DNA of 11,463 bases. It comes from Hyphochytrium catenoides. Its lineage: Eukaryota; Sar; Hyphochytriomycetes; Hyphochytriales; Hyphochytriaceae. Below the pieces are notes generated by a model. It had not been told where the DNA came from, ran no database searches, and was given only the letters and a program-made list of their open reading frames with translations. Both the position numbers and the translations under genes were made by a program. This document shows positions 1-9,100 of the stretch, piece after piece; position 1 is the stretch's first letter, and the number at the start of each line of letters is the position of its first letter. The stretch spans positions 1,107 to 12,569 of the forward strand of contig FLMG01003771.1 of the NCBI GenBank assembly GCA_900088475.1, written 5' to 3'.

Positions 1-112
1 TCCGCAGCTCTTTTCTTTGCTCTCTTTCGGTAACGAATGGATTTTGCTGCAAGGTCTAGCAGCTTGTTGGCCAGTTCGTCCACTACAGTCTCTTGCTCCT
101 GAGCAATCAATA
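1..112 (-). other. Last exon in the window, cut by the edge
   Basis: An amphipathic helix (VVDELANKLLDLAA) leads into the basic patch KSIRYRKRAKKRAA, at the place of human KLPKKRKR, a possible nuclear-localisation-type sequence. The acceptor is gtgcacag; an earlier ttgcag would run into a stop. The reading frame is open at base 1, with about 100 residues missing by comparison with the family. Confidence 0.87.
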
Positions 113-3100
113 CTGTGCACAATGAACTGCAAATTAGTACATTCTTGTCGAACTAGCTGCGGTGTCACCTTACCACTAAGAGAATTTCTTGCAGCATCTT
201 GTACTTCTCTATGCTTGTCTACAAGTCCGCTGAGTGTGAGCTCCCTCAACCTGGAAACCTGCCAGAGGGTCGCGATAAGTTAGTAAATGATGGACGAGAG
301 AGTTGTCACACTGGGGAAGACAGATGGATAGCGGTTGAGGCAATACCTGATCTGAAGATAGAAGAAAGCCGTTGAACGCAACAAAGGTGCTAGAGTACTT
401 CAGGATGGCTGCCTTCGAATGCCAAAGAGTGGTATCCTTAAAGATCTCCTCAAAGGATTCCAGAAGAAGAGAGATATGGCGCTCACGGTCCTGAAAAATC
501 TCAAGCGGTTAGTATTGAAGTCAAAGGAAGTTGCAAGGAAATTCAACGACTCCGCAAAGTTGGTGCACACCAAACGTTGGACGCGAAGCCACCTTCCTCG
601 CACTCTAACCGTCATTTCTACCAAGATCCAGTAGACCTCGCATTATCATCCTCATCCTTCAACCTTTGAACCCCTTTAGTGGATGGATCCTTAATGACCC
701 TTCAACTCAACGAATAAAAGTCTATGAACTTGTAATTATGGAAAGTCCTCACCTGTTCATAGAGAAAGCGTGCTCCATTGCTGATATTATTGATGGCCGT
801 CTTGGCCAAGCCAGCGACCTCAATGTCAGCGAAGTTTTGGGAATGAAATACTATCGGTAGCAAGGGAATCAGGTAGCTGTTATATGAAGCGGCGTCACCT
901 GCAGAAAGGGTTTATATGGCAGGGAAGACATGAGAAGCGTCAGACAGAATAGAACGAGAGTGCGGGATCACCAATGATGTCAGCTGACGCAAAGCACTTC
1001 TTACCTAGTAGCACAGTAGTCATTAACCAGGATATGGTAGCGTCTCTGCGTCTCTTCTCCTCTTCCAGACTCTTATCTGTCATCAGGGTTTGGCAGCGTA
1101 TCAGTTAAAGGAGGTTAGAATCCGAAGTTATGCCAAACTACGGGAGTGCCACCGTAGCCAAGAATTCCACAACTTTTTAGAAGGCGACAACAGGGCGAGG
1201 GCGGGTCTTCTAGCAGGGAAAGGCAGGACTGGGTTGTACGGGCTAAATGAGAGGAGAAACATATAACCTTTCCACTTTCATAATGTAAAAGACAGGCAGG
1301 AGGAATATCGTTACCTCTAGGTGTTGTTTCGACACCCTGAAAGTCAGTGGCCACCAGAGTCTTAACCTCATCAACAAGCGCTTGGATCCATCTCTTAGGG
1401 ATATCCGCAGCGGACGTTTGGCCAGGTAAAACAGGAATTGGCTGATATAAAGGAATGGTTAATATAGACCGGTTATGTACCAGTGCAAACCGGGCAGCGA
1501 TCGCAACATAATAACGAGCAGGATCCAGTGTAAGACGAGAAGGAATGAACGATAAGCAGAAATACAGACCCCCGGTAAGAAGCCCAGAAAACGAGCAACA
1601 CAAAGTGGATGTTGGTTCAGCTAAAGGTGGAAAGGAAGCAGCGTGGAGTCAGTTAACCTGCGTGCAAATAAGGTACAAACACCTTCCTGCCTCCTGTCTG
1701 CAGGCTTGATAAGGGCTTGAGAAGGAAGAGACTAAAGGATCTCTAAGCTTCTCCGCCAATGTTTTCACTGCTGACCTCTCCTTTTCGCCTCCGCTTGCTA
1801 ACTCGATGAGGAGTGGTTGGAGAAGCTGGAGCCACTTTGTTTGGTGCGAGAACTGGTCACTAGGGAGAAAGGCAGTCAGATTGCCGTCACCGGGTGACTT
1901 AGATAAGCTTAGCATGGAACCGAGAAAGGTCCAGGAGCCCGCCAATGGCAATCCACTAGCGGGCTTGAGAGATTTGTGGACAAGGTAGTCAGACGTGAAA
2001 GTGCTAAGGCCAACGACAAGGCAACCGAACCGTCAAAAGGATGAATTAAGCAGTATAAAGGCCAGCACCTTTCGGTGGAATTCTTTAACGAAGAGAGGAC
2101 TTCTCCTGTCACATAGTCCAACAAAGGAGCCAGGACTTCCGGGTTCCGCCTGTGGGAGGCCAGCCTAAATCACAAACAGTATTGTTACTCCCAATGCCAT
2201 GCAGGGCTCTCGATAGGTAGGGTAGTGACACTCATCTGACCTGATTGCATCTACCCAGTCGCCGTTGTTGTTCAGGCTAACAATGGGCATGATTTTTCTT
2301 AGCGCCTCAAGGCAGACTGACCAGGAATGTCCAGCTTCAACGGAGCCCTGAGAGAGTCGCAGGGAGCGTTAACCTTGCAGCTTACCAGCGAGGATTACCC
2401 TTGCAGCTTTTCAGGGAGTAAAAAGAAGCAATGGCCAAAGTGCAAGACCAACTAACGATCGTAAGTACCTTCCCTACAGCCCCTGCCCGCATTATACCAG
2501 CCAATATCTCCGCCGCTGCACAAACTGAGATCCTCTGCTCATAGGACGGAGCTTCGAATGCCAGGCGGTACACATGGGGTAAGATGCCGTTCAAAAATGG
2601 AGCACCAATAACCTTATATAGACCCTACATAGGAGGAAGAGGGGTCAACGACAAAGAGATTCAAGATATGCTCAGATAACAGAGGAAGGCCAGGTCAAGG
2701 TGCTAACACCTAAAGCAAGAGTTGTCCACGCGTCCTATCAGAGTCAATAAATAATAGGCACAGCGCAAGCCAGCATACCCAACGGTCATGAACTGAACAA
2801 GCTATCGTCTCACCTTGACTAGGAGGACGTGGCTTATGGAGAAGGATGAGGAGATGAGGAGGTGCCTAGAGTAGGGGTACGATCGCGGCCGTCTGGTGGT
2901 AGCATAAGACAATGTTTTAGCAGCCTGGAGAGCTAAAGATAGGTACAGTAGGAACCAGATGTCATAGAATGGACGATCTCGATACAGCAGAGCAGAAGAT
3001 GGCAAGGTAGTAATAGTAAGGCTTACCTAGCCACTTCACGGAGAATGGAATCCACCGCTGCAGAGAGCTGAGATCTAGTACCCCCGCCGCCTGCTCCTTC

Positions 3101-6100
3101 TTCCAGAGACCTTACATTGACGTGTCAGCAAACTACGTTGAAGAGGCAAACAGGGCAGGCAGTGGTGGAAAGGTAATCCAAATGCATCGAGACTGAAAAG
3201 CGCGGTAGAAAGAGCAAAAGTAGGATTAATGTATGGAGCGTGAGACGTTAGAAAGACCTGCTATTATTTCAACAAGGTACACTGAGAATTAGCACAATCC
3301 TCTTTGCTTACTCACACCGAAGCTGCAAAGGAGCCAATGAAGATACCGATGCAGACTACAAAGGGGACATCAGTCAGGAGTGGAAGAAGACTCACTTATG
3401 TGCATCTTTGTGGTCATAGACGAGCGCCTTGCTGAGGGCCAAAAGGAAATCGGCAGAGAGAATTCTTGATTGCACAGCAGAACTGAACGTCTCGACTGCT
3501 CTGGATCCCTATCACAGTTGTAACGAGCAGGCCACATTAGTGTTAGAGAATAGAGAACCTGTCTCAGATAATACATCACAGGAGCTCATAACAAGCACCC
3601 GACATGCATTTGTTATGGAAAAGAACAATCCCATCTCTGCAGAAACTGGTAGAAAGCAAGGTGTGAGAGGCATGACTTACATGTGTCTTTGTCATTGCAA
3701 GGACCCGAGATAAGGCAGAAAGGCCGAACTTTTGAAGGCTGTCAATGTCACTTGCAATATTATCCATAAAGATATTGACGACCTAAGGCGCATTCCATTA
3801 GCGAGCGGAGATAATAGACCTTACCTTTAACGTAGTGAAAGACTAGGAAACAACAAAAGTAGGGAGGACTGGTAAACGGAACAGATAGCGGTAGAATCAT
3901 ACTAACCTCAGGCCTAATAGGTGCATCTGAGGGCAGGATGGCAAGCAGTGACGCGGAACGAAGGAGTTGATACCGCCAATGTAGGTCGGTCTCCTTGCCC
4001 AGCGAGATCAATTCTACAGATTCAATAAGCCGATGGAAGAACACATGAGGTAAAGGCGAGTAAAGGCATGTCCTGGGGTGGTCAATAGAGGTCGAAGGTA
4101 CAGCTTGAGGTCGACAACAGGTAAACGTAAGAAAGAGCAGACCTGTTATAAGCTTGTCACGAGTACTTTTGTCTTTGTCATCTGGTCCCAGTCAAAAGAT
4201 GAAGAGCAACATTGAGTCAGAACCCATATTCACATGCAACGAGAACGTCTCTAAAGTAGCAGACGGAATGAGTGAACACTTAGTTTGCAAACGATGGCCC
4301 AGGAGGGACAATGAAGAGAAAGCGCCTAGCTTTATAATCCCAATTACTCTGTTACCTCAAGTTTGAGGAAATTTGAGGAAGCCTGATTAAGAATCTCACT
4401 TACCATACAGGGGCACTACTTGCATGTTGGAGAGGTAAGATAGGAAGAGACTCTGCAGCCTGCTCTGTGTCTTCTCCTGTTTCTCTAACGGCATCCGGGC
4501 TATAAGAGCATTCGTTTGGCAGAGCAGAGGTAAGAAGAGAGAGAGCAGTGACCAATCGTTGGCCACGTATCGCATTGTGCGGCTTTGCTGAAGTAGAAAC
4601 AGCGTTCCCGTAACCTAGGTAGTGGAAGCAGCAGAGAAATGCGTATGAAAATGAGCTACCGCAGATGCTCTCAAGGTCACACCAGGCTAACATTAGGAGA
4701 ACAGAAGTGAAAGAACGGCCAAACAGGGAACGCATCCAGCTCGAAGCTAGGCCTTAGCCGTTGCTTTTCCGCAAAAGGGAGTGTCTAATCTTACCTTCTC
4801 TACCCCGGCTTGGGTGACATCCTCTCCAAGCACTTTCACGAAGCTCGGTATCTGTTCTCGCCAGGCCCAGGAGAACCGGGTAGCAGCGCTCACTAGCGAG
4901 TTTTGAGCTTCCTTTCTCACGGTTGAGTAGGAGTGACACGACAGTCGAATAAGGTCCTGCATGAGAGCCACATAGACCTAGCAAGAAGGGTGGTCAGCTA
5001 TAGTTCACACTGCTGTCCATGCTGTCTGTTCCCTCTCTGGCCTTCTCCCTAGCAATTCCATCCCATACACACGCAAAGTTATCCTACAAAAAGGCTTCTT
5101 GAAAGCGTAGGCCCGTCACTCACTAATCTATGCACACTTTACTATTCGCCGCCGTACACGTGCATTATGTCCTACCTCTGCGTGCTTGGATCTATCTCCG
5201 CGGAGCTTTCGAGGTATGTCGTAGCTGAGCTGCACCAACCACGACTCCAAATGAATGTCTAATCGCTCGATCATATTACGGCGAGGGATATCCTGGCTAC
5301 TCGCAAGTAGACTTAGTACATGCCATAACTAAGAGTAAGGAGTTAAGCAGGAGCTACAACTGTTCAACAGTAATGCGTAAGACCTCTTGGATGTCAAATC
5401 AGTCCGGTGTCGCCTAGAAACAAAGGGAAAAGAGCTAGATGGAAAAGATTGACTGCCCGAGGAGAAGAACCATTGCTTACCCCCTATTTGCAAAGAAGTT
5501 GCCATGTTGCTGCGGAGATTTGGTCCTCGAAGAGTAGATGTACTCATGCCTAGATGCTTTGTTGACCACCCACCTTTTAAGGGGCAAGCATGAGATGGAA
5601 TAGGAAGATGTAAATCAGCACAATAAGGAGAACGCCAGCTGAGTAGCCGCTGTGGAGTGCGACGGAAGTATACTAGAGCTAGCGGTTTTCCAACGGAGGA
5701 GACGAACCTAGAAAGAACGAATATAAACAAGCACACAACAGCCGGCTGAAAGGGTACATACATCAAACTTCAATGCAACGGAGGAGAAATGGCCAGCAGC
5801 ACTTACTGCTTCATGAAGCCGAGCATCTGCTGTCGGACCTCAGTCTTGCTCTTGCTTCCTCCACGAGAACAAAGGAGCTTTGAGATAATTACAATCAGCT
5901 TTCCCATGCTCTTTGTGTCTCGTTCTCCTTCCTTTTTCTCTAACAAATAGTTAGTCGCACGATGGCAGAGCGACGAGAGAAGAAGCCGAAGCGTGGACAG
6001 GGGCTCGGGGCACGTAGGTAGGTTGTAGAAGCGTGCGATATCTGGTTCCTGGAATAGTTTATTGAGAGCCGTTATCTAGCCATAGAAAGACGAAGACGCG

Positions 6101-9100
6101 ACTGGGAGCCAGAAGGAGATCTTACACCGCTTCCAGGAAGGTTGGAAGCAAGGTAAACTGTACCAGGAAACATCATAAGGAATCAGAGCAAGAAGCCATG
6201 AAATATGAACCCCAAGACCAGAGCAATAATAGATTCCTGCTTTTAGTCTAGAACAACCCACCTGAAGAGCCGAAAGGGCGCCTCTAACTCCATGATTGAT
6301 GACCTGCAAGCTCTGCCTCCAGACGTCAGCATCGTACGCTTCGCCTGTCCCACTCATTACCTTCTCCAATCTCTGCCTGGCCTTCTCTACCGTCTCGCTT
6401 AGAAGAAGAGAAGCAAATGCAATCTCTTCTTGCGAAGGTTGATGCCACTGACATTCTACGTGATCCCAATCGACGGGAGTAGCCCATTGTGTCCATAACT
6501 TTCCTGAAAAGGTGTTGCCGCGTTAACCGCCAAACCTCGGAGAAGGCGAATGGGACAGAGAGCACAAAGAGACGAACAGGTAGTCGACGGATTGTATCAC
6601 TAAGGTCCAATGCTCCCAACAAGACCTAGGACTTCAATAATAAAGATATATTGGTAAGAAGGTCCACAGGAAAGAGAGGCTCAGATGATTTTAAGATTCT
6701 TGCCTTTGTTGATAATGCTTGCGGGTAGACTCCTGGAATCTGTCGGATAGACTTTCAGCAGAGATTTTAGCGTCTGCCTCAGAAGCTTGCAAGCTGCTTT
6801 CCGCACTTTCTTGTCCTTGTGCTCTAGACAAAGTCGGAGAATCTGTGGAAGGAGAGTGTAGAGAACCACACCATTGCAACAGCGAGTTGAGGTTGAAGTT
6901 AGAGGTGAGGAATTGGATCTCGTCATAATGAGTCAAGGCGCTACGCATACAGTGCGGATTTCATCTTGGTACTTGAGAAGCACAGGGCCTGCCTCTCTCG
7001 TTAACCCAGCCATTAGCCGCAGATACCAAGCTACCTGAAGTTAAAAGAAAGAAGTTTAGCGGTCTTTCGTACAGGGTGAGACGCACGCCGTGTCGGGAGA
7101 AGACTAACTAAAAAGTATTCTTTCGACAACTTGAAATGGCACCGTTGATGTGCAAATAGCGATAATAGATTGCTATGGCGACGGAAGAAGAAAAACGTGC
7201 AGTCCAGAATGCTAGGTAAGGTCACTAGATGTGCTGACCTCGGAGTCACTGTTTTCTCGCAACTTGTGCTCTCCACTTCCTTGACTGTTGACCAAAGAGT
7301 CATAAAGGAATGGAAAGATGCGTGCCAAGGAAGCTTCTGGTCGTGTGAAAGTGCAGGCCGCTAGTAAAAGAGACGTATCTTTGGCAGCATCCGGAAGGTA
7401 CGAAGAGCTAATGAAGGAGTGTACTCTTCGCAGCGCCTGGAGAGAATGGCAAGCGGTTAATGTTGACCATTTCAGTCGAAGGAGTCCGCACCCAGTCCTG
7501 CTAGTATCGCAAGCTCTGTTTGTGTACTGTCGTCGCCCGAAAGGGTTGTGGCTGATCTGGCCTTGGAACCTTAGATGCTAATCTGCCTTCCTTATCTGCG
7601 CCAACAAGCGGCAACTCACAGAGGTGCTCTATATCTCGTACCTTCTCATGTAGTTGTGCATCCATCTGCCCTAGCAGTTGGTAGAGGAGCGAAATGACAA
7701 GGTATGAGATGAATCGCTCTGTGGAGTGCGCCAAAGAATTTCCCTTTGCTGGCTTATCTCGGTGCTTCATCAGGCTCATCAGCTGAAGGAGATACCCAGG
7801 GTGTGTTAGGATGGTGAGAAGAACCAAACCCCGCGCAGATTGAGAGGTCATTAGCCTGATAGAGATAACGCACAAGCAGTTTACAAGAGAGAATATAAAC
7901 TGCGAATAGGCTTGTGATTGCTAATGAGCTGGTAGCGCACATTAACGTTGTCGTTTGTACTACCTTGTCTAGAAGCTGCAAAGACCAGTCCGAAAGGGCA
8001 TCATTCGCCCGCCAGCATTCTTGGTAAAGCTCTTCCGTCTCCTCTTGAGACAAAGAAGGAAACAACATCCAAGAGGGTATCTCCGGAATAGAGGCGGGAG
8101 CATATTTTCCATCAGAGGGGACGGAAACTACAAGGACGTGTTTAGGTTTGATCATTGTCAGATTACATAGTAGCATAATGGGACGACACATGCGGTTAGT
8201 CACCTTCTCCAATAGGAATCCAATCGAGCACCGCTGTATAGAAGCTAAGGGTGCTGATAGTCTTGTTGGAGTCACTCACGTCAATTCCCGGTAGAGTAGC
8301 GGACAGAAGTGCTGGCAAATGAGGTGCAAGGAGGGGGCGGGGATATAGGAGAGGTCGGACCTGTAGAAAGGCAGCGTTAGATAGTAGTAAACCAAGCGAA
8401 TGTGAAGACACCGGCCCTCGACGCCAATATTTCCTTTAAGCTGCTAAGGTCTTCTACTCACACAGCCATCCTCTCATAGTCATATAGCTTTCTCTGTCTC
8501 CCCATCACTCAAACATTTTCTTTTGCATCAGGGAGGAGCCCCCCGTTTCCCTTCCAGTGACCGCATCATGTTAGCACCAAGAACTACCCAACTGTTTGGC
8601 CTGATTACCAGCACTACGAGAGCTTTCAGCGCACTCGGCGCTTGATGGGTCAGATGAGTCGCTGATTCATCCAAAGCCATATATATCTAAAGCAAATGAC
8701 TTCATTAGAGGCCGGACTAAGGTTATTTTTGCGTTCAGTCTTGACGAACAAATTGACAAAGTTCATAATGCAATCAGGTATTGATGGTGCAAAAAGCTGC
8801 TCAGAACCAGCAGTAGCATAATCTGTGGTCAGACAAACCATCATGAAGGCTCACCTTCTCAATAAGGGTATCAGCGACCGTCTTAGGGCTCACAATGGCC
8901 AGATTCCTGATCCCATGCTGCGCCAGCGTCACAAGCGTTTGGCTCTTTGAATAGAGAGCTTGGATGCCCTAGTAAAGCAAGGAGAGCCTTAGGCAGCCAA
9001 ACCAATGCTATGCTGCAGAGTGCAGACCTCAAAGATAACGACGCCTGTCAACAGGCATGAAGGAATGGAATGGGTACGACGTGTAGGATACACGTACCAG

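Noticed and set aside
17-283. 88-codon plus-strand open frame
   Set aside because: It lies antisense to two confident exons and an intron of the PA200 gene and has no recognisable domain; a shadow frame.
1115-1603. 162-codon minus-strand open frame
   Set aside because: Only 1315-1441 resembles the family. The rest is flanking intron that happens to be open, with clear gtaacg donor and tatatcag acceptor at the borders.
3111-3138. 28-nt intron from gtagtt to tgtaag joining an upstream candidate exon
   Set aside because: It is too short compared with every other intron, and the upstream reading has no convincing similarity.
4400-4735. 111-codon minus-strand open frame
   Set aside because: It overlaps two exons in another frame; the alternative frame aligns with human PA200 (VANDWSLLSLFLPLL), this one does not.
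5550-5573. Very short intron (24 nt) that would reconcile two frames
   Set aside because: The other introns are about 60 nt or longer, so a 24-nt intron is implausible here.
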